Below the pieces are notes generated by a model. That model was not told the DNA's origin. It saw only the letters and a list, made by a program, of their open reading frames with translations, and did no database searches. From the NCBI GenBank assembly GCA_035771165.1, contig JAWNZC010000348.1:6054001-6118000 (forward strand): 64,000 nt of DNA, written 5' to 3'. The translations under genes were made by a program, and so were the position numbers. Source of the stretch: Paragorgia papillata. Taxonomy: Eukaryota > Cnidaria > Anthozoa > Scleralcyonacea > Coralliidae. Of the stretch, positions 43,230 to 53,990 are shown one piece after another; position 1 is the first letter of the stretch; every line of letters starts with the position of its first letter.

Positions 43230-44949
43230 GAGCTGACTATGGCCTTCCATATCTAACTCAACAAACCCAACAGACACCAATGACAGCAGGACGATTAGTA
43301 CATTTTCAAAAAAACTGGAAAACAATTACGAACGACCCATGGATCCTCCAAACAATATCAGGCTACCATTTATCAAGCGCCCTTTTCAAGTACGACCACG
43401 AATAACCAAAGCGAGAACCAAAAAGCAACACAGTCTCATTCAGACTGCCATCGACGAACTTATTGCCAAACAGGCAATACAGAAAGTTACAGATAATCCG
43501 AAAGATCAGTTTATCTCAACCGTATTTGTTGTTCAACAAAAGAACAAAACACGTCCAATCTTCAACTTGAAGCCACTGAATGCCTTTGTGGAGTCAACCA
43601 AATTCAAAGTGGAGGGCTTAACGTTACTACGGTCTACTCTAGGGGAGAACGACTACATGATGAAATTGGATCTCAAGGACGCTTATTATTCAATTCCAGT
43701 AAGGAAAGAGCACAGGAAGTATCTGCGCTTCATATATTCGACAATGTAACATACAAATTCCAATGCCTACCGTTCGACCTCTCTTCAGCTCCGCGGACTT
43801 TCACCAAAGTCTTGAAACCAGTAATTGCATTGCTGAGGAAACGAGGACTGCGTGTGATCATTTACCTCGACGACTTATTGTTGGTGCATCAGGACCCAGA
43901 TGATCTAATGCGATTGTTCAAGGAAGTATGTCAACTGCTCAGCGATCTGGGTTTCATGAATTCATCTTCAAGAAGGAGAAATGCTCAACGATTCCACTCC
44001 AATCTCTTGTCTTTCTTGGTGCACTTCTGAATTCGGTGAACATGACAATGGCAGTACCACTAACAAAATTGCAGGACCTGCAATGCGAAGCCCAATCAAT
44101 GAGAGGACCTGTCCTCTCTGTTAGGTCGAATGACCCAAGTGTCCAAGATAGGAGTGGAAACTGCACCCTTACACTACAGGGCATTGCAACAACTACATAT
44201 CAAATCCCTCCACAAGTATGAAATCCTGGCCCGGAAAAAGAAGGTCACCCTGTCCTTGGAAGCCCTAGCCGATCTAGAGTGGTGGACATCTCCAAAGCTG
44301 ATGCAAGAGAACAGCACTCCAATAGTCGAACCTATGTACAACATCACAATTCAGACAGATGCATCCTGTCTCTGTTGGGGAGCAGTATGTCAAGGCAACA
44401 GGACTGGGGGACATTGGAGCAAAGACGAGCAACAGGCTCAGATCAACTTCTTGGAGCTGAAAGCGGCTTACCTGGCCATTCAATCATATACCTGACCTCT
44501 TGTCAACTGACAGGGAGTCGTATTCTACTACAAATGGACAACTCGACGGCTGTAGCTTACATCAACAAACGAGGGGGGACCAACTAGCCCTGGACATATG
44601 GAAGTTATGTCAGTCCAGAAAGATAACCCTGTTAGCACAACACCTGCCAGGAATACAGAATACAGAAGCGGACGCCGAATCACGTCAAATGAACGACAGG
44701 ATAGAATGGAAATTGGACGGACAGCTGTTTATGAATATCCAGAAACGCTATTACACGAAAGTAGATCTCTTTGCATCCAGACTGAACCACCAACTACCGT
44801 TATATGTAGCACGTCGCCCGGATCCCGGAGCTATGGCAATAGATGCGTTCACACTGAAGTGGAGTCAGTGGACATCATTCATACATCCTCCAATTATACT
44901 ACTGAACAGAGTCCTACTCAAACTTCGTCTGGACAAGGCAACAGCTTAG
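43139..44949 (+). pseudogene. Reverse transcriptase-RNase H of the DIRS-like element
   Basis: Pieces in successive frames: AGRLVHFQKNWKTITNDPWI (43250s), then VFVVQQKNKTRPIFNLKPLN, the palm motif MKLDLKDAYYSIPV (43339-43749), then after a shift FDLSSAPRTFTKVLKP and the catalytic VIIYLDDLLLV (43812-44030), then SLVFLGALLNSV. RNase H follows with ITIQTDAS, NFLELKAAYLAIQ, QMDNSTAVAYINKRGG and ADAESR carrying the acidic residues. YLDD replaces the commoner YVDD. Frame breaks near 43340, 43745, 43950, 44110 and 44500 show that it is inactive. Confidence 0.85.
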
Positions 44950-44956
44950 CACCAGC

Positions 44957-46074
44957 ATGAATAGCACAGCCATGGTATCCTATGCTCCTGGAAATGTTAG
45001 TCAACTTTCCTACTCTGCTCCCAACATCGAAGAAAACTATTTTTCTTCCATTCAACCAAGCAGCTGTGTACCCATTGTGGAAGACTCTAGCTCTGGCTGT
45101 ATGGCCTCTTTCAGGAGACGAATGCAAACAAGCATTTCAGAAACAGTGGGTGAAGTTCTCTTGGCATCGTGGAGAAACAGTACCAAAAAACGGTACGAAG
45201 GCCCTTGGAAGATCTGGGCTGGCTTGTGTATTGAAAGGAACCAATGTACTTTTTCAGCACCTGTGAGGGATATTCTAGATTTTCTCATTTTCCAGTTCCA
45301 AGAAAGAGATCTAGCATACCGAACAATCGGAGTTTACAAATCATGCATATCCTGGGATATGACCAAATTGATGGCCAATCAATCGGAAATCTACCGATAG
45401 TAACGAGATTCATGATAAGAATTTTCGAATTACGACCACCAAAACCAAAAATTCCTACCACCTGGTCAGTAGGTAGTGTCGTTGTCTTTCTTCAAGAAAT
45501 GGATCCTGTCGAAAAGTTATCACTTCAGGATTTGTCCTTGAAGCTAGTTATGTTACTGGCTCTAACATCTGCAGCTCGGGTGCACGAACTGATAGCATTA
45601 AACCTGGTTAATCTTATCATAAAACAGAATAGCTGGAGATTCTGTCTTTCATCACATGTCAAGAATTCCAGAGCAAATCATCCAGGAAGGGAAATATCCT
45701 TCGAAGCTTATCCTGATGACCCCAGGGTATGTGTTGTCAAGTGCCTGAAAGAATATGTCAAGCAAACAGCAGACATTAGAGAAGATGAACAACAACTTCT
45801 TATTTCCTATAAAGCACATCACAAAGCAATTGCCACTCAGACACTGTCAAGATGGTTGCGTACAGTTCTTACTCTCTCAGGGGGTTCCGAGGGATACACA
45901 GGACACTCGACAAGATTAGCATCGACATCTGAAGTGGCAAACTCTGGTCTACCAATGGAATTAATACTCAAGGCAAGTGATTGGTCATCAGCATCAGTTT
46001 TCAAGAAACATTATTATAAACAAACCGAACAAACATTTGCGCATAATGTGTTACATTTGGCTAATTCTACATAG
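44957..46074 (+). pseudogene. Tyrosine recombinase of the DIRS-like element
   Basis: The N-terminal core-binding part is in one frame (44957-45400: LASWRNSTKKRYEGPWKIW to DILDFLIFQFQERDLAYRTI). The catalytic part is in another (to 46074). Catalytic-type residues in order: Arg in SAARVHELIAL, His and Arg in GHSTRLAS, His in VFKKHYYK and the nucleophile Tyr in the same motif, after KASDW. Apart from the single frameshift near 45400 the domain is well preserved. The expected role is integration of circular DNA by site-specific recombination. Confidence 0.85.
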
Positions 46075-46094
46075 TCAATATTATTGTTAATAAA

Positions 46095-46619
46095 GTTGAA
46101 ATTTCTGTTTATGCCAACTACTGTGTTGTAGTAAGGCTTCGTAATCTGCACCAGTATTGTGAGTATCAGTCGACGTCGGAGAAGGTACAAAGGAGAACTA
46201 CATCTCCCCGTCAGGTGAGTCCCTCCGGGGAAATTTAATTTCACTATTGCAACACAATAAGCTCGACTATGTGGGGTTTATAAGTGGCTTTGGATATGAA
46301 AATTAATGAATGTAACATATTCATCGTTAAAATCCGCTGTGACACCAACTATCCGAGACAGAAACAGTGTAAACGTAGCCTGAAAGAACGTGTGGATATA
46401 AAAGCAACAACGGCGTTGTTTTGGAACTTAAAATTTGCCTTATATAGGCTTACATTCATTTTCTTACATCCTGTTTTATACAATAGCATCCGTCCATCCA
46501 TCCAATATGATTTCTCCAGAGCCCTTCGTTTCGTGACGCAGTCCACAAACGTGAGCTCTGGGAACGAGAATGACACATGATGCCATGATGAATAATGATG
46601 ATGATGAGACAACGACAAA
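46095..46619. other. 3' flank of DIRS-like element; no gene seen
   Basis: Contains GGAGATGTAGTTCTCC-type inverted words at 46190-46210, possibly part of the element's 3' end, and a GATGAT run at 46577-46606. Confidence 0.4.
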
Positions 46620-47061
46620 CATAAAAAAAATTCCTTGATTCTCATCACCGCCCGACCACATTTTGAAGCCCGCGTACACATATGTTTTTATTTTGTTATA
46701 AAATATAAATGTGCCGCCCGACCGAAAATCTGCAGAAAGTTAATTTTTTTTATATTTTATATTCGATTTTTGGTGTCCCAAGCCGAGAATTTCTGCAACG
46801 GAATTATTTCATTGTGTGTTGGGGGACATGGTGGGACCTTGGTGTGACTTTGAAGGAAAATATAGGAACTGTCAACCTTTCTACGCAAGTGTTTTATTGT
46901 GTACGTTTTGGAAAACAAGGAAAAATAAAAACACCTCCCTCTCCAATTTCAAAATTTTATGGAATATTTTTTATATTTTAATATAAAATATAAAATATAA
47001 ACCTCCCGCCTCTTCGACATTTTCAAAATGTAGTGATGAGAATCAAGGAATTTTTTTTATG
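46620..47061. mobile_element. TIR element in a GATGAT microsatellite
   Basis: CATAAAAAAAATTCCTTGAT and its inverted copy at 47033-47061 pair over 29 bases. GATGAT repeats lie on both sides (46577-46606 and 47069-47107), so it probably jumped into the microsatellite. Confidence 0.8.
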
Positions 47062-47068
47062 TGGCCTA

Positions 47069-47130
47069 ATGATGATGATGATGATGATGATAATGATGAT
47101 AATGATAATAAGGAGGAGGAGAAGGAAGAA
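47069..47130 (+). repeat. (GAT)n-rich tract
   Basis: GATGATGATGAT passing into GATAATGAT and then AGGAGGAGAAGGAAG. Confidence 0.8.
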
Positions 47131-47257
47131 GACATAATATTAAAGAATTGCTCTTCATTTGTAAAATAAATATATACAAAAAGACGTGTATAAACGCTAA
47201 GGTTTTTTGTTTTCTTTTTTTGGGGGGGTAATGGTCGGGGTAAGTTTTGGTTTAACA

Positions 47258-47562
47258 ATTTTACAGTCAAACCGGATGTTCTTTCCCGCGAGACCTTGCA
47301 CTATTGACAGCAACATTGCAATGTCGACTTGCCCACGGCACACGGCGATTTCTGGCAAGTTGCTAAAAGTTCGCATTTTAAATATCGAATTTCACATAAT
47401 ATAAAGTTTACTTACAGTTAATTGTTATGACTTTCAATAGAACTTCATATTATATGTGAAGTTCGATATTTAAAATTGAATTTTAAGCTACTTACTAATA
47501 AGAAATCGCCGTGTTGCATTGCTAGGTCGTGCGGGAAAGAACATCCGGTTTGACTGTAAAAT
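47258..47562. mobile_element. 305-bp TIR element, ATTTTACAGTCAAACC termini
   Basis: ATTTTACAGTCAAACCGGAT at the left and its complement at the right pair over 31 bases, and inner arms share GGCGATTTCT and TTCGATATTTAAA words. No coding capacity. Confidence 0.8.
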
Positions 47563-47934
47563 AGTATTTACACTGGACTATATTACGTTTTTATTTTTAA
47601 AATCAAGATGGTCAATAATGTAAATCTAGTCTAATTAAATGAAAACTTAAAGTCGTAGAAAATCTATTTCAATTGCAAGAGTTCTTTCAAATAAAAAATA
47701 AAATATTTTGTGCTATTTTTTTAATGCATATAATAAAATATAATAAATCATCATCTGATGACTGATGTAACTTTCCATGCATGAGAAAAAAACAAAAAAC
47801 TTTAACTGACAGTTATATAATTTCCCATTGGAGTCACGCTACAGTACTCCACTGATGGAGATGAACGTCTAATTGTAATTTAAATTCAAGTTAAGCTTTT
47901 CATAAAGTTTTTTTTTTAATTTTGCAAAAATCCT

Positions 47935-48565
47935 TCACCATAGTGGCCGCTCATTCCGCACTCCACGTCGCAGTTCTTGATATGTTTTATACCCAGTGAC
48001 TTTGGTTATTACTTCTTCCCATCTCTGTTGTATAATTGCCTTCACGTCATCAGATAAAACTTCTCGTGCCTCATTAACTGAACCTGATCTCATAATATGG
48101 AAAAGAATGGGTTTCTCTGGTGGTTTCTTTACCACAGACACATCAAACTTTTCAGCATTCGCCTTCATAAATGAAAACGAGCTCATCTCAACTGCAGTGC
48201 GAATCGCTTCTTCATCCTGGATGTCTATAAATGCGCCCACAACTCGAACAACTTTTTCAAGATCTTCTTTCAGCTCTTCAAAAAACAACATGAGGACATT
48301 CGGGTCGTTTCTATGCTCAAACCAACTCAGTAAATGAGCGAAATAGGAAACGTCCGACTCGTTTTTCTTATCTTTATTTATGGGATCACTGAAAGCCAAC
48401 CACGTTTCTGCCACAAAATTCTCGATATTAACAGTTCCCCTCTTAAACGTCACTCCTTCAAGGAATTTGTATAAGCTGTAGGCTACAGCACAAGGATCAC
48501 GACAGATGACAATGTATTTGCACCCTTTAGGGCAGTCATTGTAGGCGAAATGACACTTGTATGCC
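47935..48565 (-). CDS. Cytosolic sulfotransferase, exon 2 (C-terminal two thirds)
   Basis: This exon encodes 209 residues after completing the split Arg codon (AG|G) from exon 1. The acceptor is TTTTCTATATTTCAG before 48565. It carries the 3'-phosphate-binding segment KYIVICRDPCAVAYSLYKF (family form YI...RNPKD..VS.YHF, with some key positions changed here), FVAETWLAF, VLMLFFEELKEDLEKVVRVV (family YE.LK.DL), FSFMKANA (family F..MK.N) and a tail QQRWEEVITKVTGYKTYQEL. The usual RKG..GDWK loop is represented by FHIMRSGSVNEAREVL. The protein would transfer sulfate from PAPS to a small hydroxylated acceptor in the cytosol; the substrate is unknown. Confidence 0.88.
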
Positions 48566-48904
48566 CTGAAATATAGAAAACAGTGACTAATGCAGAGCAT
48601 GTATCGCATAAGGTATATAGTTTATATATATATATATATATTATTTACCATACGGGAAGTCCGTAATGGGAAAATGTTGCCCGAAGCAGTGACTATTATA
48701 TAGACCGAAACCAACGGCTGAGTCCGTGATGGCAATTTTTTCCATGTGGCAGACCAATTACGATGGTAAAATAAGGTGTTTATTTTTTCTTTGTTTCTCC
48801 AAATTTAAACATTTTGTGCAGTTTTTGAGCCTTTTTTCGGACCTTCTTGAATTCGCAATGCATTGTGGTCAATCCAGGGTAACAAGCTCAATTAATCAAA
48901 GGTC

Positions 48905-49752
48905 TCAATGAGACGACTCACGGATACGCAAGCAAGCACAGCTAAAACCACTAGAAAACGCATTTATTTGACAATGTAAAGAAATAGTGTAGTTCGAACC
49001 GTGAGTGTTTTTTTTGCCCAATATTCTTACAGTTGAGACATAATGAAATTCATTCAAATGACCTAGATGTATAATTTGGGCTATTTTTTTATGATATTGA
49101 GGATGAACAACAGTTGTCTCATTGAAATTGACAGCTGACTCAGTAATAGTAATTATACAATTCAAAGCATCAGCAACTGCCTGTACCATAAGAGCATCAC
49201 ACCAAGTGCCTTGAGCTGACATATCCTTAATATAGTTTGCCCAAGACTTATCAGTAACACTGTCAATAAACTGTTCTGGATGAGCTTGAATATAATCAAC
49301 ACCTGCTTTCCTTACATTTAGATGATAATTAGGATTGTGATATAATTGGTGAGAAACGGCTTTAAAAAAGCAATCACCATTGCCACCAACATCAAGAGGC
49401 TTCGGATTTTTCAAAAGGAGCCTAGCTTCCAACGTTGACATAGGAAAGTCTCTTTTTGCTTTTACTATGGAAAGTTTGCTTGTGAAACCGTGTACAGGTT
49501 TTGTTTTAGAGGTTATGTTTGGAATGTGCTCTTGGGAAACATCTTGCACTACATCAAAATGCACGTTATTACTATCCTGAATGTAAATCGCAGGTTATCA
49601 ATGGGTAATGGCTCATTTAACATAGTTCTGGAAAATTTTGCCCACTTGTCATTATTACCAAATTTTGTATATACATAAATGTCTGTGCAAAATATAAAGA
49701 AGCTGCAGTTAATATTTCAATATCAGTTCCCCATACACCAACATTCTTCATT
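48905..49752 (-). pseudogene. OTU-like cysteine protease, tandem-domain remnant
   Basis: The main frame (49564-48905) shows an OTU-type active-site motif DVGGNGDCFFKAVSHQLY with the candidate nucleophile Cys, WCDALMVQAVADALN, and a C-terminal His motif LNEFHYVSTV. Just upstream, in shifted frames, lies the C-terminal half of another OTU-like unit: NVGVWGTDIEILTAA, DIYVYTKFGNNDKWAKFS and then VHFDVV with its His. Frameshifts near 49575 and 49700 separate them. OTU domains deubiquitinate proteins, and this subtype is common in transposon-encoded proteins. Loss of frame makes function unlikely. Confidence 0.75.
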
Positions 49753-49770
49753 TTAGATGCTGTTAAATAC

Positions 49771-50016
49771 CGTTGATTGCATCTAAGGATGGACACCGTT
49801 GATAAAAAACATTACCTCCGCCAGCGTCAAACTTCAACGTTTCCCACGAGTATTTGACAGGTTTCTTTTAGCTCAACCAATCACATTGAGACTGGTTAAA
49901 CGTGATTGGTTGAGCTACAAGAAACCTGTCAAATGCTCGTGGGAAACATTGAAGTTTGACGCTGGCGGAGGTAATGTTTTTTATCAACAGTGTCCATCCT
50001 TAGATGCAATCGACGG
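49771..50016. mobile_element. 246-bp palindromic MITE
   Basis: CCGTTGATTGCATCTAAGGA and its inverted right end pair, as do about 110 bases of each arm (TTACCTCCGCCAGCGTCAAA, GAGCTAAAAG/CAACCAATCAC). TA flanks both sides at 49769-49770 and 50017-50018. It sits directly upstream of the OTU remnant. Confidence 0.85.
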
Positions 50017-50425
50017 TAATTATCTACAGAAGTACCAATGTGTGGTAATGAAATGAAGCACGAACAAATGTTTGCAATAGAACGAATGATCGACAACAGA
50101 CTCGTGTAAACCGCAGAAACGGTGAAACAACAAGTGAACTACGAGTTCATCATGAAACAAACGGTTAAACTGCAGAAACAGTAAACATCAATACACTGAT
50201 GGAGCTAGTAATATGCTATTAAACGGCAAAAACACATGAAAAGAAATCAATAAACTCACCTCCTAGCTTTCGAAGTACTGTAGTAGATAGAAGTAGATAC
50301 CGCAGGCGGACTAAACCGGTTTATCTGGTTTTAGAACAGAGCGCGCAAAGCAGGCTGGAGGATTATATGCAAAAGTCGAGTGATAGCATATACTCCCAAT
50401 ACTCCTATGGAGTATCCGTGAGTCA

Positions 50426-50648
50426 AAAAGGTGATTGCGTAGTGTTGAGACACAATGAGGTAATTTTTTCTTTATAAACACTTTCGTGGCGACAATGTCT
50501 AAATATAATCGTTGTGATATTGGTAAAATCATCAATTCTCGGACGTACAAGGATAGATTCATGACAGAAGCATCCTTATACAACGTTCATATTTAGACAT
50601 TGTTGCCACGAAAGTATTTATAAAGATAAATTAAGCAATCACCCTTTT
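50426..50648. mobile_element. Hairpin element in the right TIR of the OTU element
   Basis: AAAAGGTGATTGC and GCAATCACCCTTTT close it; inner arms share TTTATAAACACTTTCGTGGC and GACAATGTCTAAATAT. Confidence 0.7.
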
Positions 50649-51048
50649 AACTCAGCTTGTTACCCTGGATAGACCACAAAGCATTGCGAATTCATGTTGG
50701 CGCCGCTATTGGTGAAAAGATCCATTCCGGCTCGCCCGTTAGCCAATCAGAAAGCAGGATTTCAAAAGATTACGAAAAATACATATAATTATTATGTAAA
50801 GAATTTATGTCAAAAGTTAATTTTTATTCTAACAGTCTGGCCAGAGTGGCCATTTTAATACTTTAGTAATATATCCTAGTCTGTGAACGGCGAAATTGTA
50901 TGGGATTTTGCTTGATCAAATTGAAGAACCTCAATAGGAACCGTGGCGCACGCGGCACATTTAATAAACTGAAAGGTCAATGTTTCTAATTGTTTCAAAA
51001 TGTTTCAAAGTCTCTGACGCGTCATGAACCGTCTTCGTTTTTGGAGAG

Positions 51049-51222
51049 GGTGGACTTAAAAGAGAGGAGAAGCTTATTTGAAAATTGGAACTCTGAAGGG
51101 AGGGGGCTTAATAAAGAGGAGCTTGTTTGAAAATTTGTGCTATGAATTAGGTGGGCTTAATAGAGAGAAGCTTATTTGAAAATTGGAGCTCTGAAGGTGG
51201 GCTTAATAGAGAGGAGCTAGTA
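51049..51222 (+). repeat. About 50-bp minisatellite, 3-4 units
   Basis: Units of the form GGTGGGCTTAATAGAGAGGA, GAAGCTTATTTGAAAATTGG, AGCTCTGAA recur with small changes. It lies in the sulfotransferase intron. Confidence 0.8.
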
Positions 51223-51386
51223 TAGTGCTTATAATAGCTTGCCTTTTACAGTATTTCCATTTGACCAAAACCAGTCGTTAGGTGGTCATAAGCATGGCTT
51301 ATGCTTGTCACCGTCCACAGATACTCAAGATTAATTTAAAACCATGTACATGCCATAAATAATCACACTTTAATAGTCTACAATAC

Positions 51387-51673
51387 CTTGGTGTCCGTTT
51401 TTGATTCGCGTCTATATCCAACTTGTTATCGTGAGCGGATTCAATCCACAGTACTTCCAATGCAATGTTAGCGAAGTCCGTATCTCCTCCAGTGCGTAAT
51501 TGATGAATTATTTGCTGCATCCACGTTGTACCACATTTTGGCGAAGTAGCAATGATAATATCCGATGGCCGTGGTTGAAAAAGTAATGCCTTTTTACGAC
51601 TTTCTTCTGTAGAAGCAGCAAGAATCGCCTCTTTTAGACTGAGAGAATTGGAGGTATCTTGATTTTCATCCAT
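51387..51673 (-). CDS. Cytosolic sulfotransferase, exon 1
   Basis: This exon encodes the first 95 residues plus two bases of the next codon. The start ATG at 51673 is preceded by a possible acceptor (TTTTAG) eight bases upstream, suggesting an untranslated 5' exon. The PAPS 5'-phosphosulfate-binding loop is IIIATSPKCGTTWMQQII (family TYPKSGTTW), followed by LWIES and KRTPR, the last being the SPR-like element before the substrate segment. The donor CACCAAG|GTATTG leaves phase two, matching exon 2. Together the exons give 305 residues, the normal size for SULT1/2-type cytosolic enzymes. The intron of 2.8 kb is mostly transposon DNA. Confidence 0.87.
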
Positions 51674-53236
51674 CACTGTGGCTAAAATTAGTAGCAAATC
51701 TTACATCACAACCCTATTGAGCACTATGTGAGAGTCTATTCAATCACTAACGCAGTAGCAGTCACGGCGAGCCAAAAGTCTGCCTGCAGCAATTGTGAGT
51801 AATTACATGTATCAACAGTTATGTCAGTAGCAGACTAGGCTATAGCAGTCTGTATACTCAATTGCAGTACGGCAAAGTTCGAAAACCGAGGTAAAAATCA
51901 TGCTAATCGCTAATTTATGAATGTCGCGAACTGGCTGAAAAATTTCCGCTATTTTGGGAAAAGTTGTGATGAATTCTACTCGGAAGAATGGTAAAAGAAC
52001 TCTGTCGTAAGGTTTGATCCCATTGTGTTAATACGAGGGCCTTCATCGACAAAAGAGCGTTTTCATCTGACGTCACGGCGGCCATGTTGGTGTACCAAAA
52101 CAATGAAATGGCGGCCATATTGGTGTACGGTATGGGAATTAGCTCTTTCTTATTCAAATATTTCGTATTGTTTCACCACCCCCATGGGGCCACCGATCAC
52201 GTGAGTGAAAACGCTCTATTGTTCTGCTGCAGTGCACAGGAGCCGATCACAACTAAACAGGATATTTTATTTCCGATAACCAAGGACGGTTATGCCACAC
52301 TAAACAAACAACGAGTGCTTTACAATTCGAGTGGCGTATGACTCCCGAAAAAGCGTACAAGATTTTGTATTCCTGTGGGATTTTTTGCAAACTTTTGGGA
52401 ATTTTTGAGATTCTTTTTTTGACTTTTTAGAAATTTTTGAGATTTTCTGAGATTTTTGCTGATTTTTTTTGGATTTTTGGGATTTTCGTGTACGATATTT
52501 TCCAGGAGAGTCACCCCTCAGTAGTGTTATAGAGGCCGATCGAGCCGTATTTTTAGGGCGGGTGAAAACGAAGGGCTATCTTTCTTCTTCGACATTAGTG
52601 TTTGGTGGTATGATTTAAGCGACCAAGATGAAAAGAATTGTCTCTATGTGAAAACAATATTCACAAACTCTTCCGCTGGGTGTACCACCCTGTTCTCAAG
52701 CTATTCCAATAAGTCAGCTTGAAAATATCGTAATGAAACTATACCGGAAAGTCCAAATCAACAAGTACTCAACGATTGCCCCAAAGCCAAAAATGTATTC
52801 AATTCGATGCCTTGGTATGGATAGAGACCACTGACCTATATATATATATAACTGGAGTGGACGCTGCCCAAAAATCACTGACCTATATATCTAACTGGAC
52901 TGCGTGCTCCTATTACCTTTGAGTTAGGAAAAGTGTCCCCAAAATCGTTTTCAAAATGGCGGCATTTATGGGTCCTTTTGCTAATGGTGCAGGTCACTGA
53001 CCGATACCTAAGGACCGGACTGATGACAACATGTTTTTAAAACTGCCTGTATTTTGCTTGGCATTCAGTCGAATTATGTTATTTATAACTCGATAAAGTC
53101 TTCATATTTATAGAAGATGAAAGCTTTCAGACTGATGGGTTTTGACGGTCTTCCACTGTCCCAGTGTGATATAGTTTGTCGTCCGGCTTTCTTGTTTTAC
53201 TTTCTTGCCGTTTATCTTGTCGAGAGTCGAGACAAA
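51674..53236. other. Upstream of sulfotransferase; no gene seen
   Basis: The gene's promoter should lie here, but no TATA box can be singled out. Features seen: a T-rich stretch with repeated GATTTTTGGGATTTTT words at 52370-52500 and two copies of a CACTGACCTATATAT motif near 52830 and 52887. ORFs are short and unrecognised. Confidence 0.4.
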
Positions 53237-53372
53237 ATGAAACTTTTTCAGTTGCCTGATGATCGATTCGCTAACGCGTGAAACTCGGAGTAGCAACGTT
53301 CATTTTCTTAAATCAAATATATACGCGTTAGCGATCATCAGGCAACTGAAAAAGTTTCACTTTAGCTTCTTT
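53237..53372. repeat. Palindromic hammerhead repeat
   Basis: GAAACTTTTTCAGTTGCCTG and its complement at the right enclose the ribozyme at 53250-53296; the right copy stops after stem II. Confidence 0.75.
53250..53296 (+). ncRNA. Hammerhead ribozyme motif
   Basis: Stem I GTTGC (53250-53254) with GCAAC (53292-53296) is perfect. CTGATGA follows (53255-53261), then a longer stem II region with CG/CG pairing and a closing mismatch, GAA, stem III ACU-CGG-AGU, and cleavage-site A at 53291. The right-hand inverted copy (53325-53370) has CTGATGATCGCTAACGCG but no GAAA. Stem II here contains four extra bases. Confidence 0.6.
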
Positions 53373-53558
53373 TATATATATATATATATACAAAAATTAC
53401 AAATATCAAGAAATATCTGAAAACGAGGTGTGCTAATAATCAAGCTATTTGTGCTAAGGAAGCGGGGGATACTGGCATACTATGAAACCCGGACTCGGAC
53501 TCAAAAAGTCATAAATTTTGTAATTCATAAGCCTTTAAACAAGAAAACATAGTAAATT

Positions 53559-53870
53559 ATATAGAGAATAATACATGGATGTGCGGAAATATGAAATTTA
53601 TTTCGAGTGTTGACCAGGATATCTCATGAGAAATGTTCAACACGAGAAATAAATTTCATATTTCCAAGCATCCATGTATTGTTCTGTTTATTATAAGGTT
53701 TATTATATAAAAAAATTGTCCTATTGCCTTGCAAAAATTGCATTAAACTATAATGCTGATTCAGCGATAATCGTCACATGTGCGATTATCATAAATAATC
53801 GCACATGTGAGATTATCACTTTTATTAGTGGCGGAAAAATCAATAAAACACTCTATTTTATATAATAAAA
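53559..53870. mobile_element. TAGAGAATAATACATGG element, copy 3
   Basis: Same order as 37078-37400 with a shortened centre: GGAAATATGAAATTTATTTC arms, then the GATAATCGTCACATGTGCGA tail hairpin and TATTTTATATAATAAA end. Confidence 0.85.
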
Positions 53871-53990
53871 AACTGTAAGACATGACCCAAATATTGTGAC
53901 AAAATGAAAGAACATCTGGTCTTTCGCGGAAAACACACTCAGACCACTATAGTTAAACACAAGTACACAACTCTGTTGGATCGTCCTATA

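Larger units (their letters stand above)
42153..46094 (+). mobile_element. DIRS-superfamily (tyrosine-recombinase) retrotransposon, decayed
   Basis: In order on one strand: a Gag-like region (42153-43229), a reverse transcriptase with RNase H (43139-44949) and a tyrosine recombinase (44957-46074), then AATAAA at 46089. RT plus tyrosine recombinase instead of an integrase defines the DIRS group. No methyltransferase or SGNH hydrolase domain is visible, and split or inverted terminal repeats could not be recognised, so DIRS, PAT and Ngaro cannot be separated. At least five frameshifts make this copy inactive. There is no envelope-type gene. Confidence 0.85.
48848..50694. mobile_element. OTU-bearing TIR element inside the sulfotransferase intron
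   Basis: Inverted ends at 48848-48891 and 50651-50694 (TTCGCAATGC, GTGGTC, ATCCAGGGTAACAAGCT) are matched by an inner inverted pair ACTCACGGATAC (about 48916) and GTATCCGTGAGT (about 50411). The right arm is split by a hairpin (50426-50648). The OTU remnant and another TIR element (49771-50016) lie inside. It is best read as a decayed DNA element of about 1.8 kb with later insertions. Confidence 0.55.

Noticed and set aside
44957..46074. Host or bacterial integron-type recombinase
   Set aside because: It directly follows an RT-RNase H on the same strand, which is the DIRS arrangement.
47935..48609. Sulfotransferase start at the in-frame Met near 48609
   Set aside because: The residues before 48565 are intronic; a TTTCAG acceptor and phase match to exon 1 at 51387 explain the join.
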